Made by a program: the position numbers and the translations under genes
Part shown: one piece after another, positions 20,472-30,820 of the stretch
Layout of the letters: every line of letters starts with the position of its first letter
How positions within the stretch are numbered: the first letter of the stretch is position 1
Notes under the pieces: model-generated
Told to the model about the DNA's origin: nothing
What the model saw: the letters and a program-made list of their open reading frames with translations, nothing else
Database searches by the model: none
Assembly (NCBI GenBank): GCA_016207025.1
Contig: JACQQM010000147.1
Coordinates: forward strand, 1 to 41,979
Reading direction: 5' to 3'
DNA: 41,979 nt
Source of the DNA: Nitrospirota bacterium
Lineage (GTDB): Bacteria > Nitrospirota > Nitrospiria > Nitrospirales > Nitrospiraceae

Positions 20472-21338
20472 ATGCACACGCTCCGCCTGGTCATTATCAG
20501 TGGCCTTTCCGGATCCGGCAAGACCCATGCGATTAAGTGTTTTGAGGATCTCGGATTCTTCTGCGTGGACAACCTGCCCCCCGCATTGTTTCCGAAATTT
20601 GCCGAGCTCTGCACGCAGCGCGGAGGGGAGATGAAGAACGTCGCGCTCGGCATCGATATTCGTGAACGCGGCTTCTTTTCTGACTTTTGGGCTAATCTGG
20701 AGCGTTTGAAGTCGCTCGGGCATACCGTTGAGCTGCTGTTTCTTGAGGCAAAAGACGAGGTGCTTGTGCGTCGCTTCTCGGAATCGCGGCGCCCGCATCC
20801 CTTGCTGCCACAGTCACCGGTGATGGAGGGGGTCCAGCTCGAGCGGGAGCGGCTCAGCGAGTTGAGGAGTCGCGCCGACCGCATTATCGATACGTCGGAT
20901 CTCACTGTCCATGAGCTCAAAGACCTGGTGGCACGGCACTATCTGCAACAGGGCCAGGGACTTCGCATGGCCATCTCGCTGTTGACCTTCGGATTCAAAT
21001 TCGGCGTTCCGTACGATGTAGACCTTCTGTTTGACCTCCGTTTCCTGCGGAATCCAAACTTTGTTGCGGATCTGAAGCCACTGACCGGCGAGGATCCTCG
21101 CGTTCAGGCTTACGTCCTGGATGACCCTGAGGCCAAGGCGTTTCTTGATCACTTGGAGTCCCTGTTCAAGTTCCTCATCCCGCTCTTCGAGCGAGAACAG
21201 CGCAGTTACCTCACCATTGCCTTCGGCTGCACGGGCGGGCGTCACCGCTCCGTGGCCATCGCGTGTCGGCTGCGTGACAATTTTGCCGACATGGGTCATG
21301 AGGTCACGCTGCGGCATCGCGATGTCCGCAAATCCTGA
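20472..21338 (+). CDS. rapZ: RNase adapter protein RapZ (P-loop nucleotide-binding)
   Basis: LVIISGLSGSGKTHAIKCFEDLGFFCVDNLPP; FGFKFGVPYDVDLLFDLRFLRNP; IAFGCTGGRHRSVAIA. Confidence 0.96.
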   Translation: MHTLRLVIISGLSGSGKTHAIKCFEDLGFFCVDNLPPALFPKFAELCTQRGGEMKNVALGIDIRERGFFSDFWANLERLKSLGHTVELLFLEAKDEVLVRRFSESRRPHPLLPQSPVMEGVQLERERLSELRSRADRIIDTSDLTVHELKDLVARHYLQQGQGLRMAISLLTFGFKFGVPYDVDLLFDLRFLRNPNFVADLKPLTGEDPRVQAYVLDDPEAKAFLDHLESLFKFLIPLFEREQRSYLTIAFGCTGGRHRSVAIACRLRDNFADMGHEVTLRHRDVRKS

Positions 21339-21427
21339 CCCCACTACAAGTTATAGGGGGTTAGTTCTTTCGTCGACACCAGGTATCAATAAGGGCGCCT
21401 CGGTGTGCGCCACCGTCGACCAATGAC

Positions 21428-21458
21428 TTGACAGGTCTAGTATATTGACTATACTTAG
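21428..21458 (+). promoter_or_regulatory. Putative promoter with dyad overlapping the -10
   Basis: TTGACA (21428-21433), 16-nt spacer, TATACT (21450-21455); dyad AGTATA-ttgac-TATACT (21439-21455). Confidence 0.6.
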
Positions 21459-21517
21459 CAAGTTAACTGGTCTCTACGTATAAGCAGCATATATCGTTAT
21501 CGGGTCGTGGTCGTCAC

Positions 21518-21727
21518 GTGAAGAGCGCGGAAGCCAATTCGAAGAAGCAGTACAAGACGTACGAAGTGTGCAGGTTGTTCGATGTGTCTCGCGCAACACT
21601 CTTTCGGTGGGAGCGCGAAGGCCTGATTTCCGGCCCTCAACGTGACTGGCGAAACTGGCGGATCTATACGGCTCAGAACATCAAAGAGATCAAGCGAATC
21701 ATACAGACCCGCAGTGCGGTTTCCTGA
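21518..21727 (+). CDS. Small MerR-family HTH regulator
   Basis: YKTYEVCRLFDVSRATLFRWEREGLISGPQRDWRNWRIYTAQNIKEIKRI; 69 aa, DNA-binding domain only. Confidence 0.85.
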   Translation: MKSAEANSKKQYKTYEVCRLFDVSRATLFRWEREGLISGPQRDWRNWRIYTAQNIKEIKRIIQTRSAVS

Positions 21728-21739
21728 CCGAGGTGCAGG

Positions 21740-22849
21740 ATGTTTGAGCCCCTCAAGCAGCTCATGAATTTTGACGTGGGAGCGCTGTTCGGCCCCAGAA
21801 AACAGTTGCTGGGCTTGGACATTGGTTCCAGTGCCATCAAACTGGTTCAGATGAAGGAGACCAAGGGACACTACACCTTGCAAAAGTTCGGGATCAAGCC
21901 GCTGGAGCCGGAAGTGATCGTTGACGGGACCGTGATGGACGCGGGAAGGGTCATCACGGCCATCCAAGACCTCCTGAAGGAAGAAAATGTCAAGCTGAAG
22001 AATGTCGCGATGTCGATGTCAGGGCACTCCGTGATCGTGAAGAAAATAAATTTACCGCCGATGCCGGACGAGGAATTAGAGGCTCAGGTGAAACTCGCGG
22101 CGGAGCAATACATTCCGTTTGATATCAACGAAGTGAACCTCGATTTTCATGTCTTGAACCCGAATGAACAGTCGGAAGATGGACAGCCGCAAATGTCCAT
22201 CCTGCTGGTGGCCGCGAAAAAGGAAAAGATTAACGAGTTGACTGAGCTCGTGAAGGGGGCCGGGCTCACGCCGGTCGTCTTGGATGTGGACGCGTTCGCC
22301 ATCGAAAACATGTACGGCATCAATTACACGGTGAACCCGGAGGAGATCACGGCGTTGGTGAATATCGGCGCGAGCGTGATGAACGTCAATATCTTAAAAG
22401 GCGACAGCTCCGTCTTTACCCGCGATATTTCTATCGGTGGCAATCGCTATACCGAGACCATTCAAAGGGATCTGGGGATGTCGTACGAGGAGGCCGAAGC
22501 GGCTAAAAAGGGCGAACGTCGTGAGGGCGTTGACGCGGAAGCTGTTGCCAACGTCATCGAGAGCGTGAATGCGGAGGTCTCGTCGGAAATTGCCAGATCC
22601 ATTGACTACTTTAAGACGACTTACGTCGACGCGGAGATCAACAAAATTCTCCTGTGTGGGGGCTGTGCGAAAGTGTCGGGTTTGCTGGCGCAGTTGAGCG
22701 ATCGGATGGGGGTCGCGGTTGAGATGGCGAACCCATTCAACCAGGTGGATACCACGGCGACCGGATTCGATCCTGAATTGCTGGCTGACGTGACATCACA
22801 AGCTGCCGTGGGAGTCGGGCTCGCGCTGCGGACCGTTGGTGATCGATGA
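21740..22849 (+). CDS. pilM: Type IV pilus assembly protein PilM
   Basis: LLGLDIGSSAIKLVQMKETKGHYTL; EQYIPFDINEVNLDFHVL; IEIARS-type ATPase fold. Confidence 0.95.
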   Translation: MFEPLKQLMNFDVGALFGPRKQLLGLDIGSSAIKLVQMKETKGHYTLQKFGIKPLEPEVIVDGTVMDAGRVITAIQDLLKEENVKLKNVAMSMSGHSVIVKKINLPPMPDEELEAQVKLAAEQYIPFDINEVNLDFHVLNPNEQSEDGQPQMSILLVAAKKEKINELTELVKGAGLTPVVLDVDAFAIENMYGINYTVNPEEITALVNIGASVMNVNILKGDSSVFTRDISIGGNRYTETIQRDLGMSYEEAEAAKKGERREGVDAEAVANVIESVNAEVSSEIARSIDYFKTTYVDAEINKILLCGGCAKVSGLLAQLSDRMGVAVEMANPFNQVDTTATGFDPELLADVTSQAAVGVGLALRTVGDR

Positions 22850-23400
22850 TCCGGATTAATCTGCTCCCGGGGCGGCGAGCCGTACGGGGTGCGGCGCCGC
22901 GGTGGGACGTCCGAGTCGAAGTTGCCGGCGCGGTCGCTCTCATCGTCGTCGCGTTAGGGCTCTGCTTCCATTATTCAAGCGTGTTGGATCGCGAAATTGA
23001 GGCCCGGCAACTTGAAAAGCAGGAGAAGGAAAAGCGGTTGGTCGCTCTCAAGGAAAAAATCAAGCAGGTCGAGGACTTTGAGAAAAGAAAGAAAACGCTC
23101 GAAGATAAAAACAGAATCATCGAGCAGCTGGAGAACTCTCGTGGGGGGCCGGTCCGCGTGATGGATTATGTGAGTCAGAGTTTGGAGCCTCTGAAGCTCT
23201 GGCTCGTGAGATTGAATGTGAAGGGCAAGGACGTGGAACTGGAGGGACGGGCGCTGACGAACGATGACGTCGTGGAGTTTGTGAACAATCTTCGTCGGAC
23301 GGACTATTTCACCAATATCCGGCTGCTGGAGACGCGATCCGGAGCCGAGGCCAAGACCAATGTGTATCAGTTTCGGATCAACCTGGCGTTGAAAGGGTGA
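22846..23400 (+). CDS. pilN: Type IV pilus assembly protein PilN
   Basis: MIRINLLPGRRA start; TM then coiled coil; follows pilM. Confidence 0.93.
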   Translation: MIRINLLPGRRAVRGAAPRWDVRVEVAGAVALIVVALGLCFHYSSVLDREIEARQLEKQEKEKRLVALKEKIKQVEDFEKRKKTLEDKNRIIEQLENSRGGPVRVMDYVSQSLEPLKLWLVRLNVKGKDVELEGRALTNDDVVEFVNNLRRTDYFTNIRLLETRSGAEAKTNVYQFRINLALKG

Positions 23401-23401
23401 T

Positions 23402-24013
23402 ATGGAGCTTCCCAAGATCAATCTTGATGTGCTCCGAACAGTCCCGGTCGCCCAAAAAATTCTGCTGCTTGTCCTCATAGTGGCTGGGATCGGCGCAGGG
23501 TTCTATTACCTTGTCGTCGCAGACAAGAACGTCATGATTGCGAATCTGCAGACTGACATCGGCAAGCTTGATACGGAGATTCAGACCACCAGCATCAAGG
23601 TCCAACATTTGGACGAGCTGATCGCAGCGAATAAGCAGCTCGAGATCGAGCTTGCGAAGAAAAAAGAGCGGCTTCCGCCGGAAGAAGAGGCGATCATGCT
23701 GCTCAAGCAACTGTCGGACATGGCAGTTCGGCTAGGGCTGGACATCAAGCTTTGGAAACCTGGGACCCAGGTGCCGGACCCCTCGAAGTTGTTCGTAAAG
23801 ATGCCGGTCAATATTGAGGCGGCGGGGGGATATCATACGGCGGCGCTCTTTTTTGACCAAATCAACAGGCTGCCACGGATCATGAACGTCTCGGACTTGC
23901 GGATGGGTTCGTCCAGGATCGAACAGGATCGGGTCGTGATCCAGACCGCGTTTGAATTGACCGCATTCGTGGCGCCACCGGAGAGCAACCCGACCGCGCC
24001 TGCGGCTAAGTAG
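23402..24013 (+). CDS. pilO: Type IV pilus assembly protein PilO
   Basis: N-terminal TM, coiled coil, and ...GGYHTAALFFDQINRLPRIMNVSDLRM typical of PilO. Confidence 0.93.
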   Translation: MELPKINLDVLRTVPVAQKILLLVLIVAGIGAGFYYLVVADKNVMIANLQTDIGKLDTEIQTTSIKVQHLDELIAANKQLEIELAKKKERLPPEEEAIMLLKQLSDMAVRLGLDIKLWKPGTQVPDPSKLFVKMPVNIEAAGGYHTAALFFDQINRLPRIMNVSDLRMGSSRIEQDRVVIQTAFELTAFVAPPESNPTAPAAK

Positions 24014-24015
24014 CC

Positions 24016-24699
24016 ATGGCGGAGAATGATCCTCGCGAGGGTGGAATGCTAGAGGATCGAGTGGTTCGTCAGTTGAAGCGGCAACGGGGATGGGTGACGA
24101 TGAGCATCATAGGGGCGGCCATCTTGGCACAAGGTGTTTCATCCGGACTTGCGTTTCAACCTGCGCTGGCCGCCCAAGTCAATCCGGCGGGGACGAACTC
24201 CTCGAATCCACCGGGCGGAAACACCGCAGGGCCACCTGCGGTCGGTCAAGCCACCCCGACCGACCCCGCAGCCGGGAGAATCGCCGGAGTCCCACCCGCC
24301 GATGCGCGGGTTGCTCAGACGTCGGTGCCCGCGCCTGCAGTTGAGAACTATTCGTATAATCCGTCAGGAAGGCGGGATCCGTTCGCTTCGATCGTCACCC
24401 CGCAGGGCCCGAGCGGGCCGAAGAACCCGGATCTGCCTCCGCTCCAACGGGTAGGATTTACGGAACTCAGTTTGATCGGGATTATTTGGGGAGGGTTCGG
24501 CTATACTGCAATGGTGCAGACGCCGGATGGAAAGGGCTATACGGTTCGTCGAGGAACGCGCATCGGGCCGAACGATGGCGTGGTGAGTGAGATCACAGAA
24601 GGCGCGCTGGTGCTTCGGGAGCAGTTCACCGACGTGTACGGCAAAAAACAGGTGCGCGAATACGTCAAGCTCCTGCATCCGAAAGAGGGGTCAGAATGA
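24016..24699 (+). CDS. pilP: Type IV pilus assembly lipoprotein-like PilP
   Basis: NYSYNPSGRRDPFASI...LSLIGIIWGGFGYTAMVQTPDGKGYTVRRGTRIGPNDGVVSEI. Confidence 0.9.
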   Translation: MAENDPREGGMLEDRVVRQLKRQRGWVTMSIIGAAILAQGVSSGLAFQPALAAQVNPAGTNSSNPPGGNTAGPPAVGQATPTDPAAGRIAGVPPADARVAQTSVPAPAVENYSYNPSGRRDPFASIVTPQGPSGPKNPDLPPLQRVGFTELSLIGIIWGGFGYTAMVQTPDGKGYTVRRGTRIGPNDGVVSEITEGALVLREQFTDVYGKKQVREYVKLLHPKEGSE

Positions 24700-26993
24700 G
24701 CGCACGACACATTTACGCGAGCCTTGTGGTTCCCATGGTGGTGCTGGGGCTCTTGTCCTGTGTGCATCGTTCTCCGACAAGCACCGACTTGAAGCAAGGG
24801 ACGAGGCCCCTGGAGAACATTCGAGTCGCCGATCTTGGCGACAAGCTTCGGGTGGAGGTGGAAGGAGATCGCGGGGTCACGTATTCCCTCTCAACCGGTG
24901 TCGCTCCCACCAGCGTGACGATTGAGATACCCGGTCTCTCGAAAGGGAAGGGCTTGCAGCCCATCGAGCTCAACAAGCCTCCAGTTCTGCAGGTGATCCC
25001 GACGGAGGTCTCGAAGCCGAGGCCGGCGGTGCAGCTGGTCTTTACCTTGACCTCTGCGGTCACGCCGGAGGTCCGGAAGGAAGACACTCGCTTGGTCATC
25101 GATTTCCCAAAGGTCCAGAGTCCGGTTGACGCCGCGGCTGCCGCTCCAGCGGAAACATCCGAGTCACCCGCGCTCAGCGCGCAAGAGCCGCCTGCCGGGG
25201 AACCGAACAATACACAGGCAGCGCCGGCGCCGGCCGCGTCCGCAAGCACGATGACCAAGGTGGAGGTGAAGCGGGGCGAGGCCGAAGCGACGGTGGTGAT
25301 TCACGGTGACGGCGAATTCCGTTACGACGTGAGACGGTTGAGTCAAAACCGCCTGATTGTGGATCTGGCGAATGTATCCACTCCGCTGAGAGTCCCGGTA
25401 CTGCCAGTTGACCACCCGCTCCTCAAGCAGATCAGGGTGGGGCATCATTCAAACAAGACAAGGTTGGTGTTGGATTTGACCAGGCCGTCCAGCTATTCGG
25501 TGCAGCCCGGGAGTCGCTCGCTCGCCATCCGGCTGACCGCGTTGGGACAGGCTGGCGACCCAGACATTGCCGCGAAGGGCTCTGATGCGGAGGGGGGCGA
25601 GCAGGACGACAAACGCGTCCGTTTCGCAACGGCCGGCCGGGTCCCTTTTCCAGAGCGGCTGGCTCTCATTGAAGAGTCCGCTCGCTTCGCTCAAATGGCA
25701 CCGGAAGCAAAAGGAACCGCTGAACCCGACGAGGCGGGGCCGCAGCGGTATGTAGGGCGTCGCATTTCGCTCGACTTTCAGCAGGCGGATATTACCAATG
25801 TCCTCAGGCTGATCGCCGATGTCAGCGGGTTCAATATCGTCGTCGGTGAAGGGGTGAAAGCGAAAGTGACGCTGAAGCTGGTCAGTGTCCCCTGGGACCA
25901 GGCCTTGGATATGCTGTTGAAGATGAACGGCCTCGGCATGATCCGAGAGGGAACCATCGTCTGGATCGATACGCTGACCAATATCGCCAAGCAGCAGGAT
26001 GAGGAAACCAAGGCCAAGGAGTCCAGGATCAAGGCGGAAGATTTGGTCACAGACGTGATCTACGTACAAAACGTTGCGGCGACAGAGATTCAGACGACGC
26101 TCCGGCAATACTTGAGTCCGCGCGGGCAACTCCAGGTCAACCAGCCCAGCAACGCCCTCGTCGTTCAAGACACGGAGTCCAGAATGCTGGCGTTCAAGAA
26201 GCTCGTGCGCGACCTGGATTTGGAGGTCCCCCAGGTCCAGATCGAGGCCAGGATCGTCCAAGCGGATACCAGCTATTCCCGGTCGCTCGGGATCAAGTGG
26301 GGGATCCAAAATATTAACAATTTGGGGAACGCAAGAGCGGCGAGTTTTAAGAGCGGAGATAGTGGCACGTTCGGCTCGCAGACGTCAGATTTTCTGGTCA
26401 ATTTGCCCGCCACAGTGTCCGGATTGTCCCCGGTTCCGGCCGCTGGCTTTAGCTGGGGCAGGTTGGCGGCTGATGGGTTCCAGCTCGATATGCGCCTTTC
26501 GGCCGGCGAACTGCTGGGTCTGACCAAGGTGATTGCGGCTCCCAAGATCACAACCCTCGACAAGCGGGAGGCCAAGATCGAACAGGGTGAATCCATCCCG
26601 TTCCAGACCACCTCCTTGCAAGGGACCCAGACCACATTCGTGGATGCGAACCTCACGCTTCAGGTGACGCCTCAGATCACCTCGCGCGATCCGAGAGAGA
26701 TCGGAAAGCAAGTGTTGTTGAAGATCAGGGCCACTCGAAACGCGGTCGGCGCCCGAAGCAACCCGGCTGGGCCGAGCATCGACAAACGTGAAGCCACCAC
26801 CCAGGTCCTCGTCCGCGATGGCGAGACCATGGTGATCGGCGGGATTTTTGTGGATACCCAGACGAACACGGTGGGCGGTGTGCCCTGGCTCTCCCGCATT
26901 CCTGTGCTCGGCTGGCTGTTCAAAAACAAGGTTGAGAGCATCGCCAAGCAGGAGTTGCTGATCTTCCTGACCCCCACGATCGTGAAGAGCTGA
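24696..26993 (+). CDS. pilQ: Type IV pilus secretin PilQ
   Basis: AMIN-type repeats; RRISLDFQQADITNVLRLIADVSGFNIVV; secretin C-term KQELLIFLTPTIVKS. Confidence 0.96.
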   Translation: MSARHIYASLVVPMVVLGLLSCVHRSPTSTDLKQGTRPLENIRVADLGDKLRVEVEGDRGVTYSLSTGVAPTSVTIEIPGLSKGKGLQPIELNKPPVLQVIPTEVSKPRPAVQLVFTLTSAVTPEVRKEDTRLVIDFPKVQSPVDAAAAAPAETSESPALSAQEPPAGEPNNTQAAPAPAASASTMTKVEVKRGEAEATVVIHGDGEFRYDVRRLSQNRLIVDLANVSTPLRVPVLPVDHPLLKQIRVGHHSNKTRLVLDLTRPSSYSVQPGSRSLAIRLTALGQAGDPDIAAKGSDAEGGEQDDKRVRFATAGRVPFPERLALIEESARFAQMAPEAKGTAEPDEAGPQRYVGRRISLDFQQADITNVLRLIADVSGFNIVVGEGVKAKVTLKLVSVPWDQALDMLLKMNGLGMIREGTIVWIDTLTNIAKQQDEETKAKESRIKAEDLVTDVIYVQNVAATEIQTTLRQYLSPRGQLQVNQPSNALVVQDTESRMLAFKKLVRDLDLEVPQVQIEARIVQADTSYSRSLGIKWGIQNINNLGNARAASFKSGDSGTFGSQTSDFLVNLPATVSGLSPVPAAGFSWGRLAADGFQLDMRLSAGELLGLTKVIAAPKITTLDKREAKIEQGESIPFQTTSLQGTQTTFVDANLTLQVTPQITSRDPREIGKQVLLKIRATRNAVGARSNPAGPSIDKREATTQVLVRDGETMVIGGIFVDTQTNTVGGVPWLSRIPVLGWLFKNKVESIAKQELLIFLTPTIVKS

Positions 26994-27009
26994 TGCCTCG
27001 AATCCTTCC

Positions 27010-28170
27010 ATGCTGCGGTATTTGAACGGGGGCGAATCGCACGGCAAGTATCTGTTGGCCATCCTCGAAGGCGTGCCGGCCGGCCTCCCGTTGACAGCCG
27101 ACTCCGTAAACCATGACTTGGCTCGTCGTCAAAAAGGCTACGGCCGAGGCGGCCGCATGCGCGTGGAGGAAGACCGGGTCGAGTTCGGGTGCGGAGTTCG
27201 GAAGGGGAAAACATTAGGGAATCCGATCGGCCTGCTGATCGCGAACAAGGATTGGGAAAATTGGAAAGAGGTCATGGCGGTCGAGCCGGGCCCCGTCCCT
27301 CCTGAAAAAGTGGTCACACGGCCCCGTCCCGGCCACGCCGACCTGGTCGGCGCCATCAAGTACGGGCATCGCGACATCCGGAACGTGCTGGAAAAGGCCA
27401 GCGCGCGCGAGACGGCGATCCGCGTCGCCATAGGCGGGGTGACCAAGGCCTTGCTGGCCCAATTCGGCATGCGCGTCATCAGCTACACGATCGAAATCGG
27501 CGGTGTGGTCGCCCGCCGCTGCGAAGACCCGCTCGAGGCCTACGAACGTGCGGAAGGGTCGGAGGTCCGTTCTCCGGACCCGGAGGCCGGCGCCCAGATG
27601 ATCGAGCGAATCAGGACCGCCAAGCATCGCGGCGATACCCTGGGAGGCGTATTCGAAGTGGTCGTCACGAACCCGCCGATCGGGCTGGGCAGTTATGCGC
27701 AGTGGGACCGCCGACTGAGCGCCAGGCTGGCCATGGCGGCCATGAGCATCCAGGCGATGAAAGGCGTGGAGATCGGGATGGGCTTCGGCGCGGCGCGCCG
27801 GTTCGGGTCCGAAGTGCACGATGAGATCTATTACGACCGCGACGAGCATCGGTTTATCCGCAAAACAAACAACGCGGGCGGGCTCGAAGGCGGGATTACC
27901 AACGGCGAGCCGATCGTCCTGCGGGTGGCCATGAAGCCCATCTCGACCCTCTACAGCCCCAAGAAAAGCGTGGATATTCAGACCAAGGAACCTTTCGACG
28001 CGACGGTTGAGCGGTCGGATATCTGTACGGTCCCGGCGGCAGGGGTCGTCGGTGAGGCGGTGGTCGCCTTCGAGATGGCCAATGCCATGATCGAGAAGTT
28101 CGGCGGGGACAGCTTAGAGGAAATGAAACGGAATTACGACGCGTATCGGGCCTACGTCCAATCCTTTTAG
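27010..28170 (+). CDS. aroC: Chorismate synthase
   Basis: LRYLNGGESHGKYLLAILEGVPAGLPL; RPRPGHADLVGAIKYGHRDIRNVLEKASARETA. Confidence 0.97.
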   Translation: MLRYLNGGESHGKYLLAILEGVPAGLPLTADSVNHDLARRQKGYGRGGRMRVEEDRVEFGCGVRKGKTLGNPIGLLIANKDWENWKEVMAVEPGPVPPEKVVTRPRPGHADLVGAIKYGHRDIRNVLEKASARETAIRVAIGGVTKALLAQFGMRVISYTIEIGGVVARRCEDPLEAYERAEGSEVRSPDPEAGAQMIERIRTAKHRGDTLGGVFEVVVTNPPIGLGSYAQWDRRLSARLAMAAMSIQAMKGVEIGMGFGAARRFGSEVHDEIYYDRDEHRFIRKTNNAGGLEGGITNGEPIVLRVAMKPISTLYSPKKSVDIQTKEPFDATVERSDICTVPAAGVVGEAVVAFEMANAMIEKFGGDSLEEMKRNYDAYRAYVQSF

Positions 28171-28327
28171 TTTTGACCCCTGTGTGGTACCATCCCCCCT
28201 GCTCTCAACCCATTCCTTAGTCTCTCTCATACCCAGGTGTCCATCCGCTTACACGGAACGGACACGTGGGACACGAGGCGGTGCCTTCCCGGCTTCCCGG
28301 GGTGTGTCATCGCGTGAGCGGCGCGTC

Positions 28328-29476
28328 ATGACAGGAACCGATGAACACTGCGTCAAGGTCTCATTGGCCGAACGCAGTTATGACATTCTGATCAGGCCGG
28401 GCTTATTGACCGAAGTGGGCCGGCATCTCCGTCATCTCGGGTTCGCCGGCAAGGTGGCGGTGGTGACAAACCCGGTGATCGGCCGGTTGTACGCGCCCGC
28501 AGTGCTGCGTTCCCTCAGAACGGCCGGCTTTAAGACCCGCTCGATCGTGATTCCGGAAGGCGAGCGCGCCAAGACGCTTCGATGGGTCTCCGCGATCCTC
28601 GATGAGCTGGTGAAGGCGCGCTTTGAGCGAGGATCGGTGTTGGTGGCCTTGGGCGGCGGCGTGGTCGGCGACATCGCCGGTTTTGCGGCCGCCGTCTACG
28701 TCCGTGGGATTCCCTTCGTCCAGGTCCCGACCACGCTGGTGGCGCAGGTGGATTCCAGCGTGGGGGGCAAAACGGGTGTCAATCATTCCCTGGGCAAGAA
28801 TTTGATCGGCGCCTTTCATCAGCCGCGCCTCGTGCTCATTGATCCGGCGACGCTCACGACTCTGCCGACGCGCGAATGGGTCGCTGGCTTGGCCGAGGTG
28901 ATCAAATACGGGATGATCGCGGACGAGGAATTATTTTCTTACCTCGAACGACACATGGGCGCTCTGCTCAGGATGGAAGAGGGGCCGATCGTTCACGTCG
29001 TCGCTCAATCGTGCCGGATCAAGGCGTCGGTGGTGATGGAAGATGAACGGGAGGCGGATCGCCGTCGCATCCTCAATTATGGACATACGGTCGGCCACGC
29101 GCTCGAATCCCTGGGGAAATATCGGGCGCTCCTCCACGGGGAGGCCGTGGCGATCGGAATGGTGCAGGAGGTGGACGTGGCACGGCACGTCGGTCGTTGC
29201 GACAAAGAGGTGGCGACTCGCCAGCGCGCACTTGTGCGCGAGGCCGGCCTACCCGATACCCTCCCGCCCGTGACCTTCTCCGAGCTGTGGGGAGCCATGC
29301 AACACGACAAGAAAGTGGCGCAGGGCCGCCTGTACTGCGTCCTGCCCGTGCGGGTCGGGCAGGTGGTGATCGAGCCGCTCGAGCGCGCCACATTCGAACG
29401 GTGGTTTGCGAGTCGCCCTCGGGAACCCCATCGGAGTCATTCGCGTCGTCGCGCCGAATCGTCGCAGCGGGCCTGA
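28328..29476 (+). CDS. aroB: 3-dehydroquinate synthase
   Basis: VALGGGVVGDIAGFAAAVYVRGIPFVQVPTTLVAQVDSSVGGKTGVNHSLGKNLIGAFHQP. Confidence 0.97.
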   Translation: MTGTDEHCVKVSLAERSYDILIRPGLLTEVGRHLRHLGFAGKVAVVTNPVIGRLYAPAVLRSLRTAGFKTRSIVIPEGERAKTLRWVSAILDELVKARFERGSVLVALGGGVVGDIAGFAAAVYVRGIPFVQVPTTLVAQVDSSVGGKTGVNHSLGKNLIGAFHQPRLVLIDPATLTTLPTREWVAGLAEVIKYGMIADEELFSYLERHMGALLRMEEGPIVHVVAQSCRIKASVVMEDEREADRRRILNYGHTVGHALESLGKYRALLHGEAVAIGMVQEVDVARHVGRCDKEVATRQRALVREAGLPDTLPPVTFSELWGAMQHDKKVAQGRLYCVLPVRVGQVVIEPLERATFERWFASRPREPHRSHSRRRAESSQRA

Positions 29477-29525
29477 GCAATCTGGGAAAAGGGCAGGGAC
29501 ATCGGGGAAGGGAGATTTCCGTAGG

Positions 29526-30791
29526 ATGGAGTCGAGACGTCGTCTGTCGGTTCAACAGCTCGAGCAGGCCGTACGAGAAAAAACGCGCGAAGTGGATGTG
29601 CTGCATCGGATCAGCGAGTCCATCAGCAGCACGCTCGATCTGGAGGCGGTACTCAAGCACATCGTCGAGGTAGTGGTCGAAGTGACCAAGGCGGATGCCT
29701 GCCTGCTGTACCTGCTCTCTGACAGCCGGGAGGAGCTCATTCTCAGAGCGTCGAAGAACCCCCATCCCAAGCTCATCGGTCGGATTACGATCGGGCTGGG
29801 GGAGGGCATCACCGGATGGGTGGCACGGGAGCGGACGCGTGTGGTGATTCCCAGCAACGCCAACGATGATCCCCGCTTCAAGTTCTTCCACAATCTCCCC
29901 GAAGACCGCTACCAAGCCTTTGTATCGGTCCCGATCATGGCCAAGAAAGAGGTGGTGGGGGTCATCAACGTGCAGCACAAACGGTCGCGGCGGTACCGGC
30001 CGGACGAACTGGCGCTGCTGACCACGATCGCCAATCAGGTGGGCGGGGCCATTGAAAACGCCCGCCTCTATGCCGAGATGAAGCGCAAAGCGCTGCAGGT
30101 TGACACGCTCTCGCAGGTGTCAGAAACCGTTGCCTCGAACCGCCTGCTCGAGGACGTCTTGCAGTTGATCGTGACGATGACCGCCCAAATGATGAATTCG
30201 AAGATCTGTTCCATCATGTTGCTGGATCAGCAGGCCGGGGAGCTTCGCATCGTGGCCACCCAGAGCCTGAGCGAACAATACAGGCGGAAGCCCAGTCTCA
30301 AGATCGGCCAGAGCATCAGCGGCCGGGCGGTGCTGGAACGCCGACCTATCATCGTGTCGGACGTCACCCGCGAGCGCGACTACATGTTTCCCGAGATCGC
30401 TCGTAAAGAGGGCCTCTGTTCGCTGCTCTCGGTGCCGATGCTGCTCCGGGATCGGGCGATCGGGGTGATCAACAGCTATACGTCCGTGCCCCATGCATTT
30501 ACGTCGGAAGAGATCAAGGTCCTCCAGGCCGTCGCCAACCAAGCGGCCATCGCGATCGAAAACACCAAACTGGTGGAAAAATCATTTGAGATGCAGGAAG
30601 CCTTGGAAGTCCGGAAGCTCGTTGAACGCGCGAAGGGGAGTCTCATGCAGACGAAGGGCATTTCAGAAGAAGAGGCGTTCCGCCTCATGCAGCGCCAGAG
30701 CATGGACTCGCGCAAATCCATGCGCGAGATCGCCGAGGCGGTGATCCTCACGCTCGGGATCGAGAAGCAGGCCGACCTAAAAAAATCTTGA
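29526..30791 (+). CDS. GAF-GAF-ANTAR signalling/antiterminator protein
   Basis: Two GAF-like domains; C-terminal ANTAR motif ALEVRKLVERAKGSLMQTKGISEEEAFRLMQRQSMDSRKSMREIAEAVILT. Confidence 0.9.
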   Translation: MESRRRLSVQQLEQAVREKTREVDVLHRISESISSTLDLEAVLKHIVEVVVEVTKADACLLYLLSDSREELILRASKNPHPKLIGRITIGLGEGITGWVARERTRVVIPSNANDDPRFKFFHNLPEDRYQAFVSVPIMAKKEVVGVINVQHKRSRRYRPDELALLTTIANQVGGAIENARLYAEMKRKALQVDTLSQVSETVASNRLLEDVLQLIVTMTAQMMNSKICSIMLLDQQAGELRIVATQSLSEQYRRKPSLKIGQSISGRAVLERRPIIVSDVTRERDYMFPEIARKEGLCSLLSVPMLLRDRAIGVINSYTSVPHAFTSEEIKVLQAVANQAAIAIENTKLVEKSFEMQEALEVRKLVERAKGSLMQTKGISEEEAFRLMQRQSMDSRKSMREIAEAVILTLGIEKQADLKKS

Positions 30792-30817
30792 CACGGTCTC
30801 CGAGGCGATGCTATAAG
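30788..30817 (+). promoter_or_regulatory. Putative sigma-70 promoter overlapping the ANTAR gene stop codon
   Basis: TTGACA (30788-30793), 18-nt spacer, TATAAG (30812-30817). Confidence 0.75.
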
Positions 30818-30820
30818 CGG

